A stretch of 64,000 bases of DNA, from the NCBI GenBank assembly GCA_951799445.1, contig OX637295.1:25978001-26042000 (forward strand), given 5' to 3'. The stretch's first letter is position 1. Every line of letters begins with the position of its first letter. This DNA is from Pseudisothecium myosuroides (Eukaryota > Streptophyta > Bryopsida > Hypnales > Lembophyllaceae). The position numbers and the translations under genes were made by a program. Shown one piece after another: positions 36,845 through 50,176 of the stretch. Under the pieces are notes generated by a model. The model had not been told where the DNA came from. It was given only the letters and a program-made list of their open reading frames with translations, and did not search any database.

Positions 36845-37147
36845 GGTAGTCTATTCTAAAAGCGACTGGACTCTAAAATCGATCATGGCACACAGGTACA
36901 TTATGCTTTCTTCAATGTACCAACACTGTACATTTCAGGAGGTGGTCACTTTTAGTGACCACTGCATTTTAATTTCAAAAATTTGTAACTAATTCCACAA
37001 AGGTCCAAAAAATATGAAACGACTTGGGTTAGATGCCAGTTCAATTTTTTTTCCTACAAAAATTTATTGAAAATTGTTTCAAAGAATTTAGCTTCCCCGA
37101 AAAGGCAAACAACTCTTAAATGGTTGCTTTAAGAGCAAACTACCTTA
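36843..37147. mobile_element. AAGGTAG-type MITE, copy 1
   Basis: About 300 bp with imperfect terminal inverted repeats: TAAGGTAGTCTATTCTAAAA at the left, and the inverse of GTAAGGTAGTTTGCTCTTAA at the right. Internal phrases (GTACATTTCAGG, GGTTAGATGCCA) recur in 43828-44156. Fragments occur at about 47828-47920 (inverted) and 51838-51885. Confidence 0.65.
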
Positions 37148-37588
37148 CCCACAATTTATCAGATGATGTACTTCAATATTAGTTTGGTATATGGTGGGAT
37201 TTTTTTACATTTAAGGTAGTCGACCCATTTCCAACCACTTAAGGAATTACAGGTATCTGGAATGCTTGTTGAGTCAGAAAAATTTTCAGTGTACAGAAAT
37301 AGAGTTTGGAAGAATACAAAAAATTCCAAAATTTTATTACACAGAACATAATTACTATGAATTTTTCAGTGGAAGATTCTCTTTGACCTACAATGGTGAT
37401 ATAGACCTTTTTATTTTTGACCATAGACCGATTGCAAAATCGACCAAGGGTTGGTTGCAATATTGAGAGCCTTGCAACCAATCATAATGCGCCACAACTG
37501 TTCTAATAACTAAGCCATAACTGAACAGAAAGAGAGCAGCCTACATAATCAAAATGAGGGGGGGTTGATTAGAAATGGGTCAGCTACC

Positions 37589-37816
37589 TTAATCCTTAAA
37601 TGATGCCGCGGATGTTTATTAGCTGATGAATGACAAAGAATTTTTCTATGAAGGACAGAAGTGGAGATGTTCATCTTTGGAATTTTATGTGAAAAGGGGA
37701 GGTCTTGCCTAGTAGTTTGACTTTCAATGAGTGGTTTTGCATTTTTTTGAGCCAATGATTCAGACAATCTCCAAAAGGATGATTCCACAATCACCAACCC
37801 GTCCTATAAGGGTTAA
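37589..37816. mobile_element. TTAA-flanked 230-bp MITE, copy
   Basis: It starts TTAATCCTTAAATGATGCCG and ends CCCGTCCTATAAGGGTTAA. The body matches 30967-31196 (GATGAATGACAAAG, GGAGGTCTTGCC, TTTGACTTTCAATGAGTG). Confidence 0.65.
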
Positions 37817-40800
37817 AATGTACATTTTTTTTTGTGAGGGTATTCCCTCTGGTTTTGTGTATTGTTTCCCTTATCAATGGAAATTGTCCATGTGTTTCGA
37901 GAAAAAAATAAATGTACATTTTTCAAACCGTGACAAAATTGTACCATGTTGTAAGAAAAATTAAAGAGAAAGGAATTACATTGCATTCCTCTATAATTCC
38001 AATTTGTTACCTTCTAAATATCAATGGCATGACCACCAAATAACTTCCTGTTCCAAGAACATATTTGAAAGGTTGGAACACTTTGGAAACAACAACAATG
38101 TGGAGGAAGCTCAAGTCCCATGCATGCGACCTACACAACCACTAAGGTACATGAAAGGAAATGGCATAGAACTAAAAGAGAGACAATTTCCAAGTACTTG
38201 GAACAACTTTGATAAGACATCACAAATCCAACATGATGAATATGTGCAAAGGTATATACACCAATAATTGCAATAAATTGCAATTAAGCATAGTTACTTA
38301 GTATTATATGGCAAGATTTATTTTATTGGATTGTACAAGCAAGTGAAAGGGGATTCCAACGCTATTTACCAGACATTATTTAAATACCATATGAATTTTC
38401 AAAGTAATAATGATAGGTGTACCTTAAATTGATACTAGGTTCTATAGTCCATACTTTAAAAATCTTGAAAATTAACATCCTCATTCTAAGCAAGAATCTA
38501 GATGAGACAATTTTTAATCAATGATGATTTGGGATGCATTTACTTCACAAGTATAAGTAAAAAATATTTTGTTAGTAAGTATAAAAACACTAAAACTTAG
38601 CATTACGATTGCTCTAAGATGGGTTTTGGACCCAAAAACAATTGAGACCTCCCATGGGACATGACCCTATAGAAATAGCATTAATCTCAGACCAATATGA
38701 CAAACCATAATTGTATAATATTGCTAGATTTCAACAAATACTTTGGTCAGTCTAGTTATGTACAAGCCTATATATTGAAATTTCTAAATAAACATTTGAT
38801 TATGGTTCCTAATGTTTAAATATCTAAATATTGGAATCAAAAGAAGATTTGTTTTTTTGAGCATGCACCTTTTTGACATTGTATGAATAAACTATAAAGT
38901 TTCAAAGTGCTAAAAATAGACAATATTTCCAAAATTGACTATAAACTCTTTTAAATAATGTTTGTTCATTTAATACCTTGAATTCACCATTTCTTGCCAT
39001 TTTACTATATATATACGGAAAAAAATGACTCTTAGAAATTAACCCTTAAAAATCTGAGAACACCCATTTTAGAAGCAGTGTAGTGTTTTTTGTATATTTG
39101 GCATAAAAGGTGTAAAATTTGAAGTATAGAATAGTGACAAAAGTTTGTATTGATGTTGAACCAAATCCAAAGGGGCATGACACTCCCAATGTAAATCATT
39201 ATTGTACCTCCTACATGTCTCAAAAACCACAAAATGGTCTTGACATATTGGTTGCGTGTATGGTGCCATATTTGAGTACTATAAGGTTAAGATGTTAAAA
39301 TGACATCCAAATGAAAGATTCTAAATAATTGTTTAATTATCCATCTAGTAGAATAATTATGTCTTACATAGCTTAGTACATAATTTATCTTGTAAGAGTC
39401 AAATACAATGCCACATGCACGATTTTGAACAAACTTTACTAATTGGCAACTGAACTTCAAGATGGCAAAATAAAGTAGTGAGGAATAGACTTTACAATGC
39501 ATAAAATGCAATTATTCTTGCACCGCATTGTCGCAAGTGAAATTCTATCATGATAGCTCATTCAAAAGACACTACAAAAATTTCATAGTCTTTTACGTGT
39601 TCATTGTCGAAATATTTTGTTTTTTTTAGTAAGTACCAGCTAGAGTTATAGAAGAACCAACCCTTCTTCTTTGAATAGGGGTTTTAAGGGGACCCATACT
39701 AGTAAATTGACATTTCACACTATACAAATATTTACACATGTTCATTGGCTATACATGTTCATTGGTTACATATCACTGTTCATACACACATGTTCACTAG
39801 TTATGTTCTGTATGCATTCACCGCGAGGTATTTTTTGGTCCCTTTAAACCTTCTATTCAATGTTAAACTTCTATTTGAACTGGTTGAACAACAAATGTGT
39901 TGAAAAAACTTTGTATGGCAAGTTTTAGCACGTTTGATGAAGCATTAGTTCACAAGCTCTTAGACAAGTAAACATGTCCACGAACTCATTTATACATTCT
40001 TGGTTTGTCTTCACTTGAATAAATCTTGAGGCTCAATGGATGAGGAAATTGCGGCATGCTTTTTTATGTCTTGCCATAATATTATTATCCAACATTGGGG
40101 GTTCCTATTGCTCCCCTAGAAAGCGGAAGCACTCAACGTTGCAACTTCCCAACCAATGACTGCGACTACAATATTTTAGTCAACCAATGACACTAGCGTT
40201 GCATCCTTACAGCCAACCAATGACAATCTACAGATAAAATTGAATTCACTCCTAGGGATCCAAAGAGGGATTATCCCAATCTCCAAGGGGGAATGGTTTA
40301 GGTTGGTTAATAATATTATATGAGTATCTTTACTTGTGGTTGGGGTGGTCACAATATGCTTCTTGTTTTTGCTTCCTAATTGGATAACTCTTGGCCTCCA
40401 CCAAAGTCTCTAAATTAGACCATGTTTGACCTTAGTCTACTATGGCGATAGATTTATTATTTTGCTTAGTTTTCTCAATGTAGAAACTGACTTTTGTTGG
40501 AGTGATGTAGTGTTTACATCTATATATGGATGAAATGTGAAAATTGTGGATGAATTTAAATTATTCATCTAAAAGAGTGAACATTCATCGAAAAAAGAGT
40601 GATACTATCCTTTGAATGCATAGCAAATGTGTAATTTAATTTAATTAAAATGTGGGAATAGATCATCTAATATTCCTTCAAAACATGTGTGTATTGCTTT
40701 GAGCAAAATATTGCTCAAGCAAACAAAAAACACTAACTATGACTCTTCATATTGTGACACTTGGTATATATAATGTGTATATATTTATTTTTATTTGTGT

Positions 40801-43800
40801 ACTTTAGAATTTATCTAGATTTTATCCAAAAAAGTCAAATATATATGTTCCCTAGTTTTTATCAAGAGCTTACCCAAAAAGTTGGATATGTATGTATAAT
40901 TGTTTTATATATTTTATCTAAAGTTTGACCCAAAACCCGAATATGTATGTTTGTATGTATGTATTGTATATGGAGATGGAAAAGTAGAAAATTAAAAAAG
41001 TAGTAATAAGTATCAAAATAGAAATTAAAACTTAAATAAAAAATTTTAATTTTAATTTTAAAATAATAAAATAATTTTTTATATGGATAAAATAATGAAA
41101 TGACTTCTTTAAATGAAAAATAAAGACAAGGTTACATATAATAATCAAAATACAATGAAATAAAAAAAATTGGAGAAACAAATTTAGAACATCTTCCAAA
41201 AAAACTTTGATCCTTTACTAATAGGTACCTTAGCTTCTACCCTTTCACTAATGGCTGTGGTAGATACCTCTAGTTGCAGTGGAGTTTGCATTGACAATTA
41301 TGTAATTAATTGGTTTCAATTGCTTCAAAGAAGTATTTAATTTATTATTTAAAGAATAATATTCAAATTAAATAGCAAAGCAGGATACCCTTTCTAATAT
41401 ACTTTTCTAAATGAAATCTAGAGCCTTTTTTCTAGTCATCTAGGGCCTTGTGTACAAAATCAAATAATAGTAATAATTGAATATTGAGGGTTGCATTAGA
41501 TAGATGTGTTCTAAAATTAGCTATCCATACATGATATAGAAGATGGTTGTGATTTTCAAAAATTTAGACAAAAATGTAATATAAAAAATAAAACCTTTTA
41601 AAATTTTACTATAATTCTTAGACTAAATACATGCAATGTGTGTGATGCAAAAAAACAAAAGTGGTACCAATGCAAAGAGACAGATATCCAAATGAACAAT
41701 ACAACTAGGTAGCTGTTGACATCCCCCCCAAAAGGATTGGCTTCTTTGTTGTTTCTTTCATTGATCCTTAAAGGACCAAGTGGTCGTTGAATAACCAATT
41801 GAAAATTCAAGAAGGCTCCTACAAAGTCAATTTAGAATATATCTTTTTGAAATTTTAGCATAAAGTATGTACAAGTAACACCTTCTTGCACTATTAGAAA
41901 ATTCAATTTTTCTGTTGATTTGGTTCACTTTTCTAATTATTTTTGTCCAAATCAACAATTACTGTCCAAATAAAAAAATAAAAAAAAATCAAAGCGACCA
42001 AATTTTAAAAAAAATATGAATTTTCTAGTAGTGTTAGGAGTATCATTTTTTCCAATCAGGTGTCTAAATCTAAAATTATGATATCTAAAGTTTTGGGAAC
42101 AAGGCATGCAATCTTAAGCAAAATTTGCAAAATTCTTCTTCCACCTTTGAAATTTAGTAGGTATATAACTAACATAATATAGAAAGCAATTAGAAAAAAA
42201 TCCCATGCATAGTGCAAAATGTAGTTCTAGGAAGAGTTCAAGTCAAATGACACATATTGGTCAGGGTTAGAATTTTCTTCTTATTCTTACTTCAAAGTTT
42301 TGAAAAAATTTCTACTCATATCCATAGTGATCTTTTATAAATTTATGTAGCTGAATTCAAAATATTAAAAAAATTATCTTTTGTCCATTTCCCTTAAAAA
42401 ATGACAGTTTTTGACAATGTTTGCGCAATATGCACCTTAGTCCTTTAATAATTAATACTTTAGATGTGTGAAAGATAATGAATTGAAATTTTGTTCATTC
42501 CAATATGTGTTTACAAATCATACTTAGTAGTTACTCATATGGTATCCAAAAACTATACATCTAAGATATGCCAAAATCTTTTTTCAATTGTTGACAAGAT
42601 TCAATAAAATATCAATGTAGTTAAATAATGAAAATCATACTTAAATACCTATTTAGGCTCCTTCAGGATAAGATTATTATACATGCCATGTGCATATTTG
42701 TTTCATATCATTAAGTTGTTGAACAATTCATATTGTTGGCCCAGAAAATCAAATGTCAATTTGTAAAAACAATTTGTTGGTAAAAGTAGCAACTTAAAGA
42801 AATGCATCTAACTATAGAAAAAAATAACATTGTTCATGAAAGTTGGGATTACAATTAACACTTAATGTTATGTTTGCATGCTATCCATTTGAATTTTGTT
42901 GCATTGCCTTTTGGTAAATCTATTATGAAGGACGCTATAGGATTCTTTAATGTATTGACGTTGAACATTTTATAATAAAAAAAAGCTTTTGGATCACTTC
43001 CCACTTCATATTCACATTATAAAAAACTACCAATGTGGCACTACAAAACTTGTATGATCAATACAATCACATTTATTTAAAGAATGTAAACCTTTTTAAC
43101 ATTAATAATTGTCTTCTAACTTTTCAGCCCACAAATCTTAGTGAAGTAGGGGGATAACTATGGGTAAGATATATATATATACCCGAAATGGTCCCAACTC
43201 AATTGCCAACTACCAATTGTGACCTTTTTGCATTCTAATATAGTAAAACACCTAGAGAGTTGCGTTCGGGTGGGAAGGGATGGAATTGGATTGAATAGTC
43301 ACCATTTTACAGCTTCAAGGAACACACCTATGTGGTTCAGATGCATGGGCATAGGTTCCTTCATTATTCCACCACCATTTGAAGGGACACTTTTGAATTA
43401 CTATTGCAACCATATAGAGAGTCCAAAAAACTACAAGAGAATCCTTAAGGATGAAAAGAGCCCACCCAAAGAACAACAATGAGGTAAATGAAGCTATATA
43501 TTTTTGCTTTGACCAACTATAATAACTTTTTTTTTACTAAAAAAGGAATAACTGCAATATGATTGTGTGAACAATTCTCAATAAGGTAAATGCACCCCTA
43601 GTCAATCACAAACCATAGCCAATTTGTAGGGGGCACTATTTCCAACCAAGGTTGAAAAGCTTGAAATGTGTTTTTTCAAAGTTGGGACTAATAAGGTTAT
43701 GACACATGTCCCAAAATAGTGAGGAAGAAAATAGGAATAGTGAGCGGAAAGCAATTTTTTAGATGATCGGAATTGGATGAATCCACTCTGCTGGAGTCGT

Positions 43801-43827
43801 TCAGGTAACTCGACTATAGAATCTTTC
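37817..43827. other. Six-kilobase gene-free AT-rich stretch
   Basis: No gene is supported here. A protein-like but short frame at 38004-38267 and another at 43219-43482 have no recognisable domain or partner exons. Small local repeats occur: CAACCAATGAC-like units at 40150-40230 and ACATGTTCATTGG-like units at 39735-39770. Confidence 0.5.
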
Positions 43828-44156
43828 TAAGGTAGAAGGCTCGAGAACAGTTTGGGCATTTAGAACCGCCCACCCCATAAATGTACACAGTTTGTACATG
43901 TTTTTTTTTCATAGCCTTCACTGATGTACCAACAGTGTACATTTCAGGGGTGGGCGGTTTTAGAGCCCTAGGGTAGTTCAACTTCAAAATTTCATTACTA
44001 ATTCAAAAATAATCCAAAAAATATGAACGACTTGGATTAGATGCCAACTCCTCTTGTCTTTGAAGGAAAATTCACTGAAAAATATTTTGAGAAGTTTCAC
44101 CTGCCTAAAATTCAGTTCCAATGCTTAGATGGTTGATTTATGGACCTTCTACCTTA
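43828..44156. mobile_element. AAGGTAG-type MITE, copy 2
   Basis: Left end TAAGGTAGAAGGCTCGAG and right end GGACCTTCTACCTTA form the terminal inverted repeat. The body shares GTACATTTCAGG, GGTGGGCGG and GATTAGATGCCAACT with copy 1. It directly precedes the tRNA-like sequence at 44173. Confidence 0.6.
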
Positions 44157-44172
44157 CTGCCTCTCTGCTACA

Positions 44173-44258
44173 GGAGCTGATGCGTTAACCTAAACTTTCC
44201 ACTGAAAAAAGTCCCTCCGGGGATGAGGTCCCGGGTTCAACTCCTGGCAGCTCCACCA
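44173..44258 (+). tRNA. tRNA-like sequence 1 (pseudo-tRNA or tRNA-derived repeat)
   Basis: Ends GGAGCTG and CAGCTCC pair perfectly as a 7-bp acceptor stem, followed by A and then CCA in the DNA. A T-arm is present: CCGGG, loop TTCAACT, CCTGG (one G-U pair), with a good B box (GGTTCAACTCC). A small stem TCCC/GGGA with loop TCCG resembles a class II variable arm, and total length (83 without CCA) also fits Ser/Leu type. The D-arm does not fit the A-box consensus and no anticodon can be assigned, so this is probably a tRNA-derived repeat rather than a working gene. Confidence 0.45.
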
Positions 44259-44344
44259 CTTTAACTTTTTCGTTTTTGTTGCAGATTTTACTTTTCTAAT
44301 TCTGTGGATGAGTTTAGTCAACGATCACAGATTTCAACATTCAC

Positions 44345-44575
44345 TACAGTATGCCCTGTGCCGTTGCCATGGGAAAATATATAATAAAAGTAAAAGTAAT
44401 TTTTTAATTCATAAAAAAACTTTGAAATTCACTAACTTTTTTGCCTTGAGTCGGAAACAAAGCTTGTGCACCCCTCCTCATAGAGGGCTTTCCGACAGTA
44501 CTAAGAACACAACCAATTGATGCACAATTCTGAAGAACTCACCGTAACAAATAAAACAAAACAAACAACCTCGTT
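44345..44575. repeat. Dispersed repeat (CCTGTGCCGTTG...) copy 2
   Basis: Matches 12786-12985: CCCTGTGCCGTTGCCA, AAAAGTAAAAGTAATTTTT, TTTCCGACAGTACTAAGAAC-like and the AACAAATAAAACAAAACAAAC tail. It runs directly into the TTAA element that starts at 44576. Confidence 0.45.
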
Positions 44576-45479
44576 TTAACCCCTAAAGGATTGTTGTCCC
44601 TTTCGGGGACAAATAGGATTTCGGGCAAGTACCTACGGGCTGAATTTTTGTTGTGATTTTTTGAAACTTTTTTTGAAGATAGATAAGCTTTGTAAGAATA
44701 TAATTTTTTTCACAATAGGTGCCCGGGAACAAAAGTTATGTCCAAATAAGCTCAAAATAGAGGACGGGAGACAGCAAAAAAAAATTTGCAAAATTTTGAA
44801 TTTTTTTTTTTGAGTTTTTGTTCTCATAGATTATATTTCTGTCTATCTAGGAAGCTTTGATTCATTTCATTTAGATTTGTTATGAAAAAGTTATGGACAT
44901 TCTTGTTTTTCGGGCAGTAAAAAAATAACTTGTAGGATTCATTTTGGAATGCAATTTTTGCAATTTAATTTAATTTAATTTTGCAATATTTCGTTTACTT
45001 GCTAGAAAAATCTCACCATTGGGATTAGTGCACTTTAATTCCGTCTAAAAGATATTAATATTTTAGATTTTCCTTCTATCTCATACCTACTTCTACTTAA
45101 CGATTTTTTTAAGAATGAAAATTAACTCTTTTTGAATTTTATTTTTTTTCCTAGACTCTCAACTCAATTCTCCACTAGAAAAATTTAAAGTTCAAAAGTT
45201 TGTAGTGCAAAAAATTTAAGTTAAAAATGTTCAAAGTCAAAAAAACTAGCAATGCAATGTGATGAAAAACTTGTTTTTTCCACTTTAAACGCAAATATCT
45301 TGCAATCTGTGCACTCAAAAATTTTGAAATTTTTTCTAGAATTTTTTATACTAGTTAGGTGTAAGATCCTATGGTTAAATGTGAGAAAAAAAATTTTAAT
45401 TTGTTTTTACTCTCTGCTATAGAAATGGCAGTTTTCAGTGCTTTTTTGCAGAAAAGAGGTCTTGGTCCTTTAGAGATAA
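44576..45479. mobile_element. TTAA-flanked inverted-repeat element, copy D
   Basis: Starts TTAACCCCTAAAGGATTG and ends GGTCCTTTAGAGATAA. The body matches copies C and E. Copies D and E lie head-to-tail, sharing the junction ATAAACCCC, which suggests insertion of one at the edge of the other or a tandem duplication. Confidence 0.65.
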
Positions 45480-46772
45480 ACCCCTGAAGGACCGTTTGTT
45501 CCCTCAGGGGACAATTTGGATCCGAGTAGGTTCCTATTGTCTCAATTTGTAGTGAAATGTTTTGATTTTTTTAGGGTGCGTAATTTTGCGAGAGCTTTGT
45601 AAATATATAATTTTTATTTCAATCGGTGCCCAGGAGCAAAAATTATGGCACAATCAGCAAAAAACAAAGATTAGCGGGCATCACAAAAAAATTACAAAAA
45701 GTCAAAATATATTTTTTAATTTTTTTTAAATATTATATTTTTGTCTACATGTAAAGCTTTGATTCATTCAATTTGGATTTGTGATGAAAAAGTTATGGAC
45801 AATCTTAGTTTTTCGGGCAATCTAAGAATCTTCTTCAAAAAATAATGCATAGGATTCATTTTTGAATGCAATTTTTACAATTTTCCAAAAAAAATTGTTA
45901 GACATGGTTAAATTTGCTTGCTAGAACAATCTCACCACTGGGATTATTGCGTTTCAATTCCATCTTAAAGCTATTAATGTTTTCATTTTTCCGTCATTCT
46001 TGAACCTACTTCTACTTAATAATTTTTTAATGAATAAAATCTAAATGTTTTTTCCTAAATTTTTTTTCCTAGATTTTCAACTCAAATATTTAACAAAAAA
46101 AGTTAAAAAATTAAATCAGTGGTACAAAAAGTTTAAGTTAAAAAGATGCAAAGACAAGAAATCTAGTCATACAAGGTGTAAAAAAACTTGTCTTCCACTT
46201 TGGATGAAAATATCTTGCAATCTAGGCCGTCAAAGTTTCTGAAATTTCTTCCATGCATACTTATACTAAGGTACCCCCCCCCCCTAACCGACCGAATAAA
46301 GAATTTCAACATGATCTAGAGTAGTGAAGGCAAAACAAATCTTTTTCATGATAGAAATGACATGGATTGCAAAAAATTGGTAATTTTATCGCTTGAATTG
46401 AAATTACTATGAATTTTGGAAGGCAAAAAGTGCGCCGGACCCATGGCCAATGTGTAGAGTCTTCCAATTTCAATCATTCAATAACTTTTTATCTAATCAT
46501 TATTTCCTACTTTTTTTCCACAACTTGGGACATGTGTCATGTATTTATTAGTTCCAACCTTGAAAATGAAAAAAAAAAAACATTCTAAGTGTGGTCGGAA
46601 ATATGTGCACCTATAGGTCGGGAATGGGGGGGGGGTACCTTAGTTTAGTATAAGATCCTACGGTTAGATATGCAAAAAAAACAATTTTCAAAGTTTTTTG
46701 CTCTTTGCAATAGAAATTGCAATTTTGAGTGTTTTTCTATAGAAAAAAAAGCCTAGGTCCTTTAGAGGTTAA
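45477..46772. mobile_element. TTAA-flanked inverted-repeat element, copy E
   Basis: Starts ATAAACCCCTGAAGGACC and ends GGTCCTTTAGAGGTTAA. It carries a nested 375-bp element (46267-46642) placed inside the phrase TTATACTA...TAGTATAAGATCC, which is uninterrupted in copy D. Confidence 0.65.
46267..46642. mobile_element. Nested element with poly-C/poly-G termini
   Basis: Left end AAGGTACC followed by a C run and CTAACCGACC. Right end GGTCGGGAAT, a G run and GGTACCTT. The terminal inverted repeat therefore begins AAGGTACCCC. It interrupts copy E, which shows that it is a separate, later insertion. Confidence 0.6.
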
Positions 46773-47929
46773 GGTATAGGATACCGTACGGTTATATCAA
46801 TTTTGGCACCTTACTGCCGAAATAGTTTAGTTTTTGTAGTTTGACAGTTTGACAGCTTGATTTGGATTTCTTGGCTTTCTGCACTTTATTTTTTCTAATT
46901 TTTAGACACTCCTAATTTTGGACTGATTTCTTCTTTTTATACGTTAATGTTTTTCTTTTTCTAAATTTTTTCAAGAATAATTTTTGGATATTTAGAATTA
47001 GCAACAATGAAATTTTTCTCAGATTTTCAGAGATAGTTGTATAATTTTTAAAATTTTAGACATGATCCAAATTTTCCTTACTTATTTCCGAAACTAACCT
47101 ACACGTATGGTAGTGTACCCTGTGCCGTCGCCACAGTCAAAATAAAAGTAAAAGTAATTTTTGAATTTTTTTAATCCATTAAAACTTTGAAATTCAATAT
47201 TTTGAGATGATGTGGGATATTCTAACCCAAAATGTTTAGAGGCCTAAAATTGCTTCAAAAAATACTAGTCTCTAAAGTAAGGTTGAAATCTTCATCTATA
47301 TTTATTTTTTAGCAAATCCAACCATATGATCCTTCAGTTAACTTGTTAGAGTACACCTTGCTAATCATAACTACACATGTCGATAGAATTAGAATATCTT
47401 TTGTGTGAATCTTTTGACCTTGAAATTTGGCACACATGTTATCAACATAGAGATGATTTCATGCCAAAAATTTCATGTTAAAAAAAAATTTCAGCCCTCA
47501 AGAGGGTGTCAAAGTTGGTAGTAGTGAAAATTTTCTCACAACTATTCATGATGGGTAGATTTTGAAAATCTTATTTTTGGTGAATCTTTTGGCCTTGAAA
47601 TTTGGCACACATGTTATAACATAATGATGTTCCCATGACAAAAATTTCATGGTAAAAAAGCCACATTTTTGATACCGAAAGCCCTCTGTAAGGAAGGGTG
47701 AGGGTTGCACAGACATTGTTTTGTGGCATTCTGATTCACGGCAAAAAAGGTATTGAATTTTGAAGATTCCATAAATTAAAAAATTAAAGATTACTTATAC
47801 TTTTATTTATTATACTTTGGCAACAAAATGTACATTGCTGGTACATTGAAAAAAGCAAAATGTATTTCTGTGTTAGAGGTTGCTTTTAGAGCCGGGTCCC
47901 TTTTAGAGCACCCTACCTTATGCGGACTT

Positions 47930-48424
47930 TAAAACATGTGGTAAAAATTTCAGAAATTTCCACCGCGTGGATTGCAAGATATAAGCATTCAAATTCACTG
48001 AAATCATTTTTTTGGCCCTACGAAAAACAAGGTAGCTGCACTTCACCAGTTCACTTTTCTATGAAAAAATGTTCAAAATGGTGTGAGTTCATTCTTCAAG
48101 GTAATTTGGTTATATGCTTAGAAAATTTCAAATCATTTGTAATTGTACAACATAGAAGAAAAAAATAGTAAGTAGAAAGAAGTAGAGAATGATTCAAAAT
48201 ACAAAATTGTTAAGAATTTATTTATGGAATTGAAAAGTGCCAATCCAATGGTTGTAATAACCAATCTACATCCTATGATTTTATTCTTTTACAAAAATAT
48301 CAAAAATTGAGTGAAATAAATGACATCAAAGTTTATTCTAGAATAGAGAGTCCACACTTGCCCACAAACTAAAACTCCTTATAACTTTCATCTCATTGAT
48401 CAAAATGGAATGATTCAAAGCTTT

Positions 48425-48470
<46 letters not shown>

Positions 48471-48738
48471 CTAAGAAACCAATTTCATATATTTTTTTAC
48501 AAAAAAAGTGATTTTTTTAATCTGCTTGGACTTCCCGAGTTGAGAAACAAACAACATATTATGCAATAATTTTTTAACTATATAGTCAAAAGTTATGAAA
48601 ATTGTTGGGCTTTAAAGAAAAACCTCGTCCCCATGTTGTGTGAAAATTTTGAAGGAAAGAATAAAATTTTCATTTGTAGTGAGCTACCCAAAATCACTAT
48701 GTTGCCAAAAAAATGTAGCTTCGGCCTTTAGGGGTTAA
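47930..48738. mobile_element. TTAA-flanked element, inverted and truncated copy F
   Basis: Reverse-orientation copy of copy A: the right edge CCTTTAGGGGTTAA, preceded by GCAACATAGTGATTTTGGG in inverse. The left end lacks the terminal repeat. It contains an (AT)n tract at about 48426-48468. Confidence 0.6.
48426..48468. repeat. (AT)n microsatellite
   Basis: About 21 uninterrupted AT units inside copy F. Confidence 0.9.
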
Positions 48739-48774
48739 AACATGCCACAACCATTATTTGCCTCATGAATCCTT

Positions 48775-48940
48775 CTATCAATAAGTCAGAAGTAGAACTA
48801 TGTGTCCTCAAAATTTTGTTGTGGAATAGAGAAGCCTTCTACAATAGTTTGACTTTCAATGAGTGCTTTAGCAATTTTTTAATCTAATGATTCACACGGT
48901 CCCCAACGGAATGATTTCCACAGTCGCCGGCCCATCCTTC
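48775..48940. mobile_element. TTAA-family 230-bp MITE, diverged copy
   Basis: It shares TAGTTTGACTTTCAATGAGT, GATTCACACGGT and TGATTTCCACAG with the other copies. The termini are eroded. Confidence 0.45.
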
Positions 48941-48953
48941 AAAAAATAACTAC

Positions 48954-49093
48954 ACATGAAGATTTTAGCCTTGCTTTGGAAACTATTATTTTGAAGGAGT
49001 TTTGGACCTCTAAACATGAAAGACCTTTAGAAGTTAACTAAATAAAATTTTAGAAAGGTGCCCAAATTTTTTGAGTGATGTCCACTGCAGCTT
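48954..49093 (+). repeat. 140-bp direct repeat, copy 1 (partner 50177-50335)
   Basis: Both copies read GAAGATTTTAGCCTTGCTTT, GGACCTCTAAACATGAAAGA, AGTTAACTAAAT, GGTGCCCAAAT and GATGTCCAC, in that order. Copy 1 is followed by a tRNA-like sequence and copy 2 by the 1.1-kb foldback, so the block marks a duplicated insertion region. Confidence 0.6.
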
Positions 49094-49133
49094 TAGGGAA
49101 GGGAGAAGGATTTCGAAAAAAATAATAATAATG

Positions 49134-49204
49134 TGGTAGAGCTGCCAGGAGTTGAACCCGGGACTATTTTCAGGGGAGGGGGTTGAGGGTAGCGCATCAG
49201 CTCT
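49134..49204 (-). tRNA. tRNA-like sequence 2 (degenerate)
   Basis: On the minus strand the ends AGAGCTG and CAGCTCT pair over 7 bp, followed by A-CCA. The T-arm CCGGG-TTCAACT-CCTGG is identical to copies 1 and 3. The acceptor pair has changed on both sides relative to the other copies (G-C to A-T), a compensatory difference. The centre (CCCTCAACCCCCTCCCC) has lost any stem, so no anticodon can be read. Confidence 0.4.
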
Positions 49205-50176
49205 GCTAATAAAGGGCAAGTAGAAGGTTTATATAGTAGAGACACCCGAATAGCCAACTCCAGTAGAGTGCAGTATTCACTGCTAAAGATACTAGTGTGG
49301 CCTTGGCCCAAAGTAAAAGATAATGAAATCTCCATGTAAAAGATAATTTAATTCAGTTTTTAAATTAAAAAAATAACACAAACATCCATAACTTTCAAAT
49401 TGTATGTCCAAACGTCACAAAACAAAGTTTGTCCATCCCTCCTTGTAGAGAGCTTTCTAATGGTTCCAAGAACGTGACTAACATACGCATGGTCCAAAAG
49501 ATGCAAAATTTAGCATAATTTGAGATCCAAATATAACTCAAAAATCCATAATTTTTCACACCATAGGTCCAAATGCTACAAGACTAAGCCCATGCATACC
49601 TCCTTGCAAAGGGCTTTCTGACGGCATCAAGAATGCAACCAAAGGATGCCCAATTTTGGAGATCTCATCCATAACAAACAAAACTAACAACCTAATTTAA
49701 TGTGTGAATGTATGGATTGTTGGGGTATGTTTACCCATTGTGGTCCCTTTGGTCACTATACATATTTAGATTAATCAGCTTCACACTTTTTGGGTTGCAA
49801 TAGAACAAATTATAAGAGAGTTTTTCACTCGTATTTTGGTCATCTCATTTAACAATAGAAAAAGAAAACATAAGGAAAACATAAAAGCAGGAATATGAAT
49901 TATTTTTTGTTGAATTTTTTATATGTATATGTATTCCCAATTTATTTCTTCAACATATTTTTGAGGGTTGCAAGTTGTAGAATCATCAAATTTCAAAGTA
50001 AAAGTTTGACAAATGAAACCTAACCATTTGGAAACAGAATTGAAAATACTTCTTTTCAAAATCCAAGTATTATGATCTTGCAATTGGTAAGGTTTCTTAT
50101 TATGACATTTTAGGATGGTGTACTGTTACAAGTTAAGTAAAGAATCCTACAATTGGACTTGTTAAAAAATAAATAT

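Noticed and set aside
38004..38267. 87-residue frame with protein-like composition
   Set aside because: No domain, no adjoining exons, and surrounded by 6 kb of AT-rich DNA. It may be a transposon scrap but cannot be supported.
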